DNA of 36,718 bases, taken from positions 1 through 36,718 of the forward strand of contig JACQPG010000100.1 of assembly GCA_016207665.1 (NCBI GenBank), written 5' to 3'. How positions within the stretch are numbered: position 1 is the stretch's first letter; every line of letters starts with the position of its first letter. The notes under the pieces are model-generated. The model was not told the origin of the DNA, ran no database searches, and saw only the letters and a program-made list of their open reading frames with translations. Shown here one piece after another: positions 23,988 to 30,400 of this stretch. Both the position numbers and the translations under genes were made by a program. Source of the stretch: Elusimicrobiota bacterium (GTDB lineage Bacteria > Elusimicrobiota > Elusimicrobia > UBA1565 > UBA9628).

Positions 23988-24452
23988 TTAGGTCCAACCC
24001 TCGCTTTTCGCGAAATCCTCCAAAGTCACGGCCGCGAAGCCAGTGATCACGAGCCTGTCGGCTTCTATGATCACCTTATGCACCGGGCAAAACTCCCTAT
24101 CTCCGCAGAGGTGATTTCCCAGCAGGCAGGGGTGCCCTCCTGGCACTATGTCATGCACGGCCCGCAATATATCGGCCAGCAGTATCTGGGAGGCCGGGCG
24201 AGCGAGGGCATAACCTCCTCCCGGGCCGCGTTGGGACAGAAGCAGGCCGCGGCCAGCGAGGCGCTGGAATACCTTGGCCAGGGCGCCCCCAGGCAGGCCA
24301 GCCCGGCGCGCGCATTCCCCGACCAGCCTGAAGGCTGAAGTCTTGGCCTGGGCCAGGATGCGCATGCCCAGAAGGGCCTGTCTGGAAGCCGGGCTGAGAT
24401 AGAGATAACGGAAATCCGCCTCTGTCTTTCCGGAATTGCCCGAAATTTTCAC
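23988..24452 (-). CDS. Rrf2-family Fe-S transcription regulator of the nos operon
   Basis: 154 residues from GTG 24452; no ATG is available before the fold starts. Winged helix-turn-helix (about 20-85: SPASRQALLGMRILAQ, LAKVFQRLAGRGLLLSQRGP, GGYALARP) followed by Cys109, Cys116 and Cys122 (CLLGNHLCGDREFC), the three-Cys Fe-S site of Rrf2 sensors such as NsrR and IscR. It is first in the operon, 14 nt before the cytochrome start, so it probably controls its own operon in response to NO or redox state. NsrR-like is plausible but not proven. A dyad upstream (24511-24536) is a candidate operator. Confidence 0.88.
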   Translation of the reverse strand: MKISGNSGKTEADFRYLYLSPASRQALLGMRILAQAKTSAFRLVGECARRAGLPGGALAKVFQRLAGRGLLLSQRGPGGGYALARPASQILLADILRAVHDIVPGGHPCLLGNHLCGDREFCPVHKVIIEADRLVITGFAAVTLEDFAKSEGWT

Positions 24453-24510
24453 ATCTCGAATGTACGCAACGAAGCGGCCATGGTTGGAGCGGCGGGAAGG
24501 AAAAATTAAT

Positions 24511-24536
24511 GTCGATATTTAAAACGAAAAATCGAC
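24511..24536. promoter_or_regulatory. 26-bp dyad, candidate Rrf2 operator
   Basis: GTCGATATTT (24511-24520) and AAAAATCGAC (24527-24536) are 10-bp arms with one mismatch and a 6-nt spacer. It sits about 60 nt upstream of the regulator start, in the AT-rich part of the gap between the nos operon and the dehydrogenase gene. No convincing -35/-10 pair was found next to it. Confidence 0.4.
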
Positions 24537-24571
24537 GGAGACGATCTACAGGAGAAAAGCCGCGCCCAGAA

Positions 24572-25609
24572 TCATAGCGTCTTGAGGTCGATGACGAAGC
24601 GGTAACGCACGTCCCCCCGCATCATGCGCTCGTAGGCCTCGTTGACCTGCCGTATCGAGATCACCTCGACGTCTGAAACTACCTTCTTGCGGACGCAGAA
24701 ATCCAGCATTTCCTGGGTCTCCGCCAGGCCGCCGATCACCGAACCCGAGATCGACTTGCGGGTCAATAAGGAAAAGGCGTTGACCTCCAGCGGCTCCGGA
24801 GGCGCTCCCACCAGCACGAGCTGTCCCCCGATCTTCAGCCAACCCAGAGCCGCGTTGACGTCATGCCGAGCGGCGACCGTATCCAGGATGAGGTCGAATC
24901 GACCCTGGAGAGCCAAGGCGTTCTTCAACTCCGAGGTCAGGGCGAAATCGTGGGCGCCTAAGCGTTTGGCGTCGGCTCTCTTGGCTGGGGAGCCGGAGAG
25001 CACCGTGACCTCGGCTCCCAGAGCCGCGGCGATCTTGACGGCCATGTGGCCCAGGCCGCCCAGGCCCAGGACTCCCACGCGCTGTCCTCGTCTCACCCCG
25101 AAGCGCTTGAGAGGAGAGTATGTGGTGATGCCCGCGCAGAACAAGGGGGCGATCCGTTCCAGCGGCTGAGAGGCCGGGATCCTCAGCGCGAAGGCCTCAT
25201 CGACCACGATGCGCGAGGAATAGCCGCCGAAGGTCGGGGTCTTCCGGTCCTGTTCCGTGCTGTTATAGGTAAAGGAGGCGCCGCGCTCGCAGAATTGTTC
25301 GACGCCCTCGCGGCAATTGGAGCATCTTCGGCAGGAGTCCACCAGGCACCCGATGCCCGCGTGGTCGCCGGGCCTGAATCCGCGGACCTTGGCTCCGGCC
25401 TTGGAGACCCGTCCGGCGATCTCATGGCCCGGCACCATCGGATAGAGGGAGTTCCCCCACTCGTTGCGCGCCTGATGGATGTCTGAGTGGCAGATGCCGC
25501 AATAGGCGATCTCGATCTCGATGTCCGTGGGACCGGGCTCGCGGCGCTCGAGTTCGAAGGGTTCCAGCGCGGACGTGGCGGATCGAACGGCGTAGGCTTT
25601 GGTCAGCAT
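24572..25609 (-). CDS. Zinc-dependent NAD(P)-alcohol dehydrogenase (YahK/CAD-like)
   Basis: 345 residues from ATG 25609; ATG 25621 is an in-frame alternative and neither has a clear binding site. Medium-chain reductase: catalytic zinc residues Cys37 in YCGICHSDIH, His62/Glu63 in PGHEIAG and the later Cys in PLFCAGITTYSPL. Structural zinc: Cys93, Cys96, Cys99, Cys107. Rossmann motif GLGGLGHMAVKIA. The pattern fits the YahK/cinnamyl-alcohol subfamily that reduces aldehydes with NADPH in the cytoplasm. About 20 nt follow the PagL-like stop, so it may be co-transcribed. Substrate unknown. Confidence 0.92.
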   Translation of the reverse strand: MLTKAYAVRSATSALEPFELERREPGPTDIEIEIAYCGICHSDIHQARNEWGNSLYPMVPGHEIAGRVSKAGAKVRGFRPGDHAGIGCLVDSCRRCSNCREGVEQFCERGASFTYNSTEQDRKTPTFGGYSSRIVVDEAFALRIPASQPLERIAPLFCAGITTYSPLKRFGVRRGQRVGVLGLGGLGHMAVKIAAALGAEVTVLSGSPAKRADAKRLGAHDFALTSELKNALALQGRFDLILDTVAARHDVNAALGWLKIGGQLVLVGAPPEPLEVNAFSLLTRKSISGSVIGGLAETQEMLDFCVRKKVVSDVEVISIRQVNEAYERMMRGDVRYRFVIDLKTL

Positions 25610-25628
25610 GGGGACAAGCATAGCTGAT

Positions 25629-26159
25629 TCAAGGGTTCCAGCTGAAGGGCAGGCCCAAGGAAATATAGGGAAGGTGCGTGTCGAGCCCCGGGTTAGGCCG
25701 CTTCAGGCCCGCGTTCGAGATGTGGTGATAGCGATATCCGACATGCAGAGACCAGGAACCGGGAAGCGGGAGCCGTATGGCGGCTCCTGAGAACAGCTCG
25801 AAATTGAGACGGCTGGGGAGGCCCGGAAAATCGGTCCAAAGAGTTCCCGCCCCGGCTTCCAGTCCGATCCAAGAGACTCCTGGAGCCACGTCCAGGACCA
25901 GCGCCAAGCCGGCCAAACCGGCGCCTGTGGGAAGGTAAAAGTATCCGGCGCGGGGCTCCAAAGAGATCCCTAACGCGGGGCCGGAGGTTTGCCAGCGTAT
26001 GCGTTGGGCCAACATCGCGTAGCGCCCGTCCTTAAGAGCCGGATGAGAGCCGGCCGGCAAAGCATGCCCGTAAAGCAGGGACAATTTGGACGGCGGAGGA
26101 AAGCTCCACGAAGCGGGGCAGGACAAGAGCATGACGGCAAGCAAGACCCAGACGGACAT
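25629..26159 (-). CDS. PagL-like lipid A 3-O-deacylase (acyloxyacyl hydrolase)
   Basis: 176 residues. Signal peptide about 1-19 (MSVWVLLAVMLLSCPASWS). Eight-strand barrel-sized mature part. The C-terminal motif HVGYRYHHISNAGLKRPNPG contains the family's catalytic His146-x-Ser148 and conserved Asn residues, and the protein ends with strand PYISLGLPF. It removes the 3-position acyl chain of lipid A in the outer membrane, lowering endotoxin signalling or changing membrane packing. The binding site before the ATG is weak. The position downstream of broken two-component genes gives no regulatory clue. Confidence 0.85.
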   Translation of the reverse strand: MSVWVLLAVMLLSCPASWSFPPPSKLSLLYGHALPAGSHPALKDGRYAMLAQRIRWQTSGPALGISLEPRAGYFYLPTGAGLAGLALVLDVAPGVSWIGLEAGAGTLWTDFPGLPSRLNFELFSGAAIRLPLPGSWSLHVGYRYHHISNAGLKRPNPGLDTHLPYISLGLPFSWNP

Positions 26160-26187
26160 GCTGTAACCCCGAGGGTCCGGGGGACCT

Positions 26188-26477
26188 TTACGGCTGTCGT
26201 GACAGCTTCGGCAATCGGGCGAGGACTAGCCAGTGTTCCTCGATAGCGCGGCACAGACGGCTAAGCTGGTCGATCCCGCTCGGCTTCGGAAAAAAACAGT
26301 TGGCGCCCAATTGATAAGCCTCGCGCACGTCCCGTTCGGCCTGGGAATTGGTAAGCACGATCACCGGGATGAGGCGCAGCAGGGGATCGACCTTGATTTC
26401 CCGGAGCACCTGGCGGCCTCGCGCATGAGCATGATATCGTCGGGCTCGTCCTCAACAAGGAGCACTTGTTTCGCCAC
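26188..26477 (-). pseudogene. Response regulator, internally deleted and frameshifted
   Basis: GTG 26477 has a good GGAGGAG before it and begins a receiver domain (AKQVLLVEDEPDDIMLMREA). The frame then breaks near 26418 and continues in another frame as RQVLREIKVDPLLRLIPVIV, LTNSQAERDVREAYQLGANC and FFPKPSGIDQL, the second half of an Rcp1-type receiver. About 45 residues are missing, including the phosphoacceptor Asp. The product cannot fold as a receiver. It partly overlaps the end of the kinase remnant, as in intact kinase/regulator pairs. Confidence 0.75.
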
Positions 26478-26888
26478 CAGTCTCCTCCAGATCCAAGGGC
26501 AAGGTGAATAGAAATTTGGTCTCTCGATCGGCGGACGATTGCACCCAGATCTTTCCTCCGAGCAGCTCGACATTCTTGCGGCACAGCGCTAGGCCTAGCC
26601 CCCGCCCCTGGCATTCCTCGCCATGAAGCTGCTCATATAGATCGAAAAGGCGGCCCGCTTGAGCGAGCCCTCTAAGCAGGGGATTATCCTGCCTCGGTCC
26701 TCCAGATGAGTGAGCTCCAGCCAAAAGCGAGGATTATCGGACCATCTTTCCCGCGGAAAGTGCAGGAACTCCTCGATTTGCGGGCTGATCCACAATAGCT
26801 CCATGCGATCTATGCTCGCGACATAGGCGATCAAGGGCATATCGCTGAGCAGGTCCACGGAGCCGGGACGCGTTCGCGCGCTCTCCAT
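26452..26888 (-). pseudogene. PAS histidine kinase, internally deleted and frameshifted
   Basis: The first frame (ATG 26888) encodes half a PAS domain (PLIAYVASIDRMELLWISPQ, DNPRFWLELTHLEDR) and stops at 26595. A second frame, ending at 26452, carries only the last part of an HATPase domain (RLFDLYEQLHGEECQGRG, LGLALCRKNVELLGGKIWV, FLFTLPL). The rest of PAS, the whole HisKA domain and the N and G1 boxes are absent. So the kinase is dead. The deletion is similar in style to that in the neighbouring regulator. Confidence 0.75.
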
Positions 26889-26947
26889 AGGACCATTTTA
26901 CGGCCCCACGATGAAGTTGAGTGGACTCGCGGGTAAAAGCTGTGTGC

Positions 26948-27466
26948 TTAGTAAGAAATCAGCGAGTGGATGCTTCGGCCCGGGAGCTTGTCACGGCCCT
27001 TAAGGAATTCCAGCTCGATCAGGAAGGTCAGGCCCAGTATCTTTCCGTGTAATTGCTCCAGCAGCTCGCAGGCCGCGCGCGCGGTCCCGCCCGTGGCCAG
27101 GACATCGTCGACCAGGAGAACCTTGGTCCCCGGGGGGAAGGCGTCGCAATGAGCTTCTATGGAGTCTTGGCCATACTCCAAGTCGTAAGTGGCGGAATGA
27201 GTGCGGCGAGGAAGTTTCCCCTTCTTTCGGATGGGAACCACTCCGGCCCCGAGCCGGTAGGCGATCGGCGTGGCCAGGAGAAAGCCCCGTGACTCGATTC
27301 CGGCCACCACTCTTATTCCCTTTCCGACGAAGGGCTCGGCCATTCGGTCGATGGCGGAGGCGAAACCTTCCGGATCGGAAAGCAGCGGCGTGATGTCCTT
27401 GAAGACAACGCCCTTCTTCGGGAAATCCGGGACGTCGGCGATGAGGGAACGGAAATCGAAGGTCAT
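26948..27466 (-). CDS. apt: Adenine phosphoribosyltransferase
   Basis: 172 residues from ATG 27466, which overlaps the sigma-factor stop (ATGA) and has GGAGG upstream. Family N-terminus (RSLIADVPDFPKKGVVFKDI), flexible loop region KKGKLPRRTHSATYDLEYG, and PRPP-binding motif VLLVDDVLATGGT (about 116-128). Converts adenine and PRPP to AMP in the cytoplasm (purine salvage). Translational coupling to the sigma factor is unusual but clear from the overlap. Confidence 0.97.
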   Translation of the reverse strand: MTFDFRSLIADVPDFPKKGVVFKDITPLLSDPEGFASAIDRMAEPFVGKGIRVVAGIESRGFLLATPIAYRLGAGVVPIRKKGKLPRRTHSATYDLEYGQDSIEAHCDAFPPGTKVLLVDDVLATGGTARAACELLEQLHGKILGLTFLIELEFLKGRDKLPGRSIHSLISY

Positions 27467-28446
27467 CGCCTCCGGATCTTGGCCGTCCTGATTTCCGGCC
27501 TTGGCGCGGTGCGTCTTCCCTCGGGAATGACCTGCCCGAGCAGGTCGGTCTTGGGTCTGGGCACATGCCAACCCGGCTGCAGATTCGGAATGGCCCTGGC
27601 CGCTTCGTTGACCTCGATGAGGCCCATGCGGTTGGCCACGCGGCGCAAGCGCAGCAAGGCCCGCTCCTCGATCTGCCGGATGCGCTCTCTGGAGAGCCGC
27701 AGCCTCTTGCCGACCTCCTCGAGCGTCATCGGCGTTTGGCCCGTCAGGCCGTGGCGGAATTCCAGGATCATGCGCTCCCTGTCTCCGATCTCCTTGAGGG
27801 CTTGGTTGAGCTCATCATGCAGCTTGAGCACCGAGATCAGGCTTTCCGGCGACTGGTTGTCGGATTCCGAGATCATGTCCTCGACCGTGAGGTTCTCGTC
27901 CTCGCTGTCGATCGGGGCCTCGAGCGAGCCGATGCCCCGGGCCGCCTCGGCCGCATCGAGCACGCCGCGGACCTGCCGGGCGGTCCAATGCATCTTTCGG
28001 GCCATCTCGGCTAGGGTCGGATCGCGTCCCAGCATGGCGTGCATTTTTTCCCACTGCTTAAGCCATTTCCGCAGGGCCTCCCAAGCGTGGGGCGGGATGC
28101 GTATGGTCTTGGATTGCTCCTCCACGGCCCTGCGTATCGATTGCTCGATCCAATAGGACGCATAGGTGGAGAAACGATAACCCTTCTTGGGCTCGAATTT
28201 GTCGATCGAGTGCATCAGGCCCAGGTTGCCTTCCTCGACCAGATCCAGGAAATCGATGCCTTGGCGATGGTACTTCTTGGCGATAGGGACCACGAGGCGC
28301 AAATTGGCCTCCATGATCCGCTGCTTGGCTTCGTGGTCCCCGCGTTTGGCCCGTTTCCAGAGCTTGTGCATCTCCTCGCGGTCGACCTGGGCGAGTCTTT
28401 GGATACCCTTGAAGTATTGGCTTATCGTGTCGGTGCTTGAGTCCAT
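27463..28446 (-). CDS. RNA polymerase sigma-70 factor, group 2 (RpoS/RpoD-like)
   Basis: 327 residues. Region 1.2 about 6-35, region 2 about 41-112 (ANLRLVVPIAKKYHRQGIDF, EEGNLGLMHSIDKFEPKKGY, RFSTYASYWIEQSIRRAVEE), region 3 about 119-195, region 4 about 210-270 (LEEVGKRLRLSRERIRQIEE). It lacks the long region 1.1 and non-conserved insert of housekeeping RpoD, so it is an alternative group 2 factor. The basic C-terminal tail of about 50 residues (ending RPEIRTAKIRRR) is an extension. 17 nt after acyP and coupled to apt. Confidence 0.94.
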   Translation of the reverse strand: MDSSTDTISQYFKGIQRLAQVDREEMHKLWKRAKRGDHEAKQRIMEANLRLVVPIAKKYHRQGIDFLDLVEEGNLGLMHSIDKFEPKKGYRFSTYASYWIEQSIRRAVEEQSKTIRIPPHAWEALRKWLKQWEKMHAMLGRDPTLAEMARKMHWTARQVRGVLDAAEAARGIGSLEAPIDSEDENLTVEDMISESDNQSPESLISVLKLHDELNQALKEIGDRERMILEFRHGLTGQTPMTLEEVGKRLRLSRERIRQIEERALLRLRRVANRMGLIEVNEAARAIPNLQPGWHVPRPKTDLLGQVIPEGRRTAPRPEIRTAKIRRR

Positions 28447-28463
28447 TATGTCGCCTCGCGTCC

Positions 28464-28748
28464 TTATCGGACGATCTCGAATGACTTCTCTCCCCGCGGC
28501 GCGATCTCCTCAGTCTTCAGACCGTCGACACGGGCATACGGATGTCCGCCCCGCAGCATCTCCATCAACCGCCGTAGCGCTTCGGGATTCCCCTCAGCCT
28601 CAAGCTCCACGGTCCCATCCTTATGATTGCGGACCCATCCGGCCACTCCCAGCTGCGACGCCTGTTCGCGCACGAACCAACGGTATCCCACGCCCTGGAC
28701 ACGGCCGCGCACCGTGACGTGCCATCGACGCGTCAAGGGCTTATCCAC
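28464..28748 (-). CDS. acyP: Acylphosphatase
   Basis: 94 residues from GTG 28748; a TTG four codons later is an alternative. Classic ferredoxin-like acylphosphatase: phosphate loop GRVQGVGYRWFV with catalytic Arg23, and Asn41 in GWVRNHKDGTVELEAEG. Hydrolyses carboxyl-phosphate bonds in small metabolites. It is the first gene of an apparent acyP - sigma factor - apt unit. Confidence 0.95.
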   Translation of the reverse strand: MDKPLTRRWHVTVRGRVQGVGYRWFVREQASQLGVAGWVRNHKDGTVELEAEGNPEALRRLMEMLRGGHPYARVDGLKTEEIAPRGEKSFEIVR

Positions 28749-28763
28749 TGGATTTTACAATAT

Positions 28764-28790
28764 TGTCAAGGCCCAAAGGCAATATGTCAA
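28764..28790 (-). promoter_or_regulatory. Tandem TTGACA boxes upstream of acyP
   Basis: TTGACA occurs twice on the minus strand (28790-28785 and 28769-28764). The first has GACAAT at 17 nt. The second overlaps the perfect palindrome ACAATATTGT (28757-28766). It is probably the promoter region of acyP - sigma - apt, but the exact -10 is uncertain. Confidence 0.4.
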
Positions 28791-28802
28791 GTGGCGGACG
28801 AT

Positions 28803-28832
28803 GAAAAAAGCCCGTTCCCCGGGGAACGGGCT
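28803..28832 (-). terminator. Intrinsic terminator of the DUF3106-like gene
   Basis: A 24-bp perfect palindrome (AGCCCGTTCCCC / GGGGAACGGGCT, 28809-28832) is followed on the minus strand by a run of six T. It lies 26 nt beyond the stop at 28859. Confidence 0.9.
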
Positions 28833-28858
28833 ATTTTCAGGCGCGTAGGACAGGCCGC

Positions 28859-29668
28859 CTAGGCCTTGCGCTGGCCCAGCTTCCGAAGCTTCCAATGGGG
28901 CCAGCGATTGACCGCTTGGGCCCGCTGCGCTGGAGTGAGCTTTTTCCAGCGGTTCTCGACTTCTCCCTGTATGCCCAGGGACAGCTCGAAAAAACGCATT
29001 TTGTCGTCTCCCGCCTCGGCCCAAGCCTTGCCCTGGGCCGCCGCGGCGATCTGCCACATCTTGGACAGCCGCGAGCGGATATCGGGCTGCGACTCAACGA
29101 AGGCCAGACGTTCCTCCCGCGTGGCTTCCGACCAACCATGGTGGAGAGCGTTGCGGCGGGCCGATGGCCTCTTGAGCACCAGCTCGGTTCTCTGCTCCGG
29201 AGTCAGGAGATCCCAGCTTTCCTTCACCCGCTGGCGCACCTCCGGCAACGAGTTCAGGAAGGCCGCCTTTTCCTCAGGGGTCGCGTCGGCCCATTTGTGT
29301 TTCAAAGATCTTTTGCCCAGCAAGGGATGATTCTTGACGGCCTGTTGTCGCTGCTTTGGGTTGGACTTGTCCCATTTTTCCTGGACCTTCACCTTAAGCT
29401 CGGGCGAGGCCTCGAGGAAGGCCGAGCGCTCTTCGACGTTGGCGTCCTTCCAAGACCCTGAAAATAGAGGCCGTTCCGCGGGGGCCGCGGGGTGCGCCTC
29501 GTTGGCCGGTTCCGAGGGCATCTCCGCGTCGCTGGCCTCCACCTGCGGTTGGACCGCTGTCTCGGTCTGGGGCGCGGTGTCCTCCTTGGCCGCGGAGGGT
29601 GTTTCCTGGGCCCAGGCCGCGCCTGCCATAAGGCCGAGGCATATGGCGATTGATAACGGTGATCTCAT
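28859..29668 (-). CDS. Secreted DUF3106-like repeat protein
   Basis: 269 residues from ATG 29668, fixed by AAGGAGACG upstream. Signal peptide MRSPLSIAICLGLMAGAAWA, then an acidic Ala/Pro/Glu linker (about 20-75), then four to five helical repeats of about 35-40 residues of the form W..A..EER.AFLE..PE...R....W....P.QR (WKDANVEERSAFLEASPEL, WADATPEEKAAFLNSLPEV, WSEATREERLAFVESQPDI). DUF3106 proteins are periplasmic with unknown role. Monocistronic: promoter 29699-29727, strong terminator. Confidence 0.8.
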   Translation of the reverse strand: MRSPLSIAICLGLMAGAAWAQETPSAAKEDTAPQTETAVQPQVEASDAEMPSEPANEAHPAAPAERPLFSGSWKDANVEERSAFLEASPELKVKVQEKWDKSNPKQRQQAVKNHPLLGKRSLKHKWADATPEEKAAFLNSLPEVRQRVKESWDLLTPEQRTELVLKRPSARRNALHHGWSEATREERLAFVESQPDIRSRLSKMWQIAAAAQGKAWAEAGDDKMRFFELSLGIQGEVENRWKKLTPAQRAQAVNRWPHWKLRKLGQRKA

Positions 29669-29698
29669 GATCGTCTCCTTCGTGTCCTGCTTTATGGC

Positions 29699-29727
29699 AG
29701 TTTGAGGGAGCAAGCTCGTTTTGTCAA
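29699..29727 (-). promoter_or_regulatory. Promoter of the DUF3106-like gene
   Basis: Minus strand TTGACA (29727-29722), 17-nt spacer, CAAACT (29704-29699), a weak -10. Perfect palindrome TGTACCCGGGTACA lies 26 bp upstream of the -35 (29753-29766) and may be a regulator site. Confidence 0.5.
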
Positions 29728-29752
29728 GTACTGGGAAAGAAAAACCGTAAAG

Positions 29753-29766
29753 TGTACCCGGGTACA
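29753..29766. promoter_or_regulatory. 14-bp perfect palindrome TGTACCCGGGTACA
   Basis: Located between tRNA-Pro(CGG) and the DUF3106-like promoter. No loop, so it is a DNA site rather than a hairpin. The binding factor is unknown. Confidence 0.4.
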
Positions 29767-29792
29767 GCGAAGAGTCCATCGGAGAAAAAATC

Positions 29793-29865
29793 TCGGGGCA
29801 CTGAGATTTGAACTCAGAACCTCTTGGTCCCGAACCAAGCGCTCTGCCAATTGAGCTATGCCCCG
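29793..29865 (-). tRNA. tRNA-Pro (anticodon CGG)
   Basis: Acceptor CGGGGCA/TGCCCCG, D arm GCTCAATTGGCAGAGC, anticodon arm CTTGG-TTCGGGA-CCAAG with CGG at 34-36, T arm CTGAG-TTCAAAT-CTCAG. No encoded CCA. It is followed by six T on its own strand, which may help termination. Confidence 0.97.
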
Positions 29866-30400
29866 ATTTTGCAGACGATGCGCGGCTTCGTCCCTAAACT
29901 AAACCGCTGCCATTATAGCAATTCTCCTTTTGGTCCGGGGCCGGATGCCTGGAAGCGCTCCAACATCTTCCGACGATGATTCTGGAATTTTGCAGCACGA
30001 GGTTGATGCGCGGCAGCGAGAAGAAGCCGTCGTATGCTTCGAGCAGGCGGTCGTGCCGAACCAGGATGCGCCGCTCGTGCCCGAGCCAGGCGAAGGTCCG
30101 CCCCCTGGGGGGCGAGCCTTCGAAATTTCGTCGAGCAATCTTGAAGCAGTTCTAGTCGATTTGACAGGGCGCGCTTGCAATTTCAGTGAAATGGCGGGCT
30201 GACATAAGGGCCGCTCCGGTGACTGTCTTGGGCTCTTCGTCGGGGAGATGTATTTGAAGGCACATATAGTCCAGGAAAAGACCGGTGATCTTAAGAGAAT
30301 ATCCGCGGCGAATCTTGGGCCCTTTAGGGCATATCCAAGGGGTCTTTGGACGGGCTTTAGATTGGGTTCTTAGGACCCTTCTATGGGGACTCAGCCCGGA
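29866..30400. other. Intergenic stretch with IS remnant and no intact gene
   Basis: Holds the transposase remnant (29894-30106). From 30107 to 30400 nothing convincing is coded. A 41-codon plus ORF (30248-30373) follows GGGGAG but has no recognisable content. CTTGGGCCC (from 30315) with GGGCatatCCAAG can form a hairpin, and GGGT/ACCC another just after, but without a T-run. Confidence 0.5.
29894..30106 (-). mobile_element. IS5-type transposase C-terminal remnant
   Basis: A minus-strand frame without start codon reads RTFAWLGHERRILVRHDRLL followed by EAYDGFFSLPRINLVL, then stops at 29894. This matches the end of IS5/IS1182-like DDE transposases, whose last conserved block is ERTFAWLxxxRRLxxRxER with a trailing FFxLAxxxI helix. 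The catalytic Glu region upstream is gone, and no terminal inverted repeat was found. It is a decayed fragment. Confidence 0.6.

Noticed and set aside
25629-26159. PagL-like protein as a lipoprotein (LLSC motif)
   Set aside because: The -2 and -3 positions fit poorly and the family is an integral outer-membrane barrel with an ordinary signal peptide.
29930-30202. 90-codon plus-strand frame near tRNA-Pro
   Set aside because: It is antisense to the transposase remnant, whose minus-strand frame has the recognisable motif.
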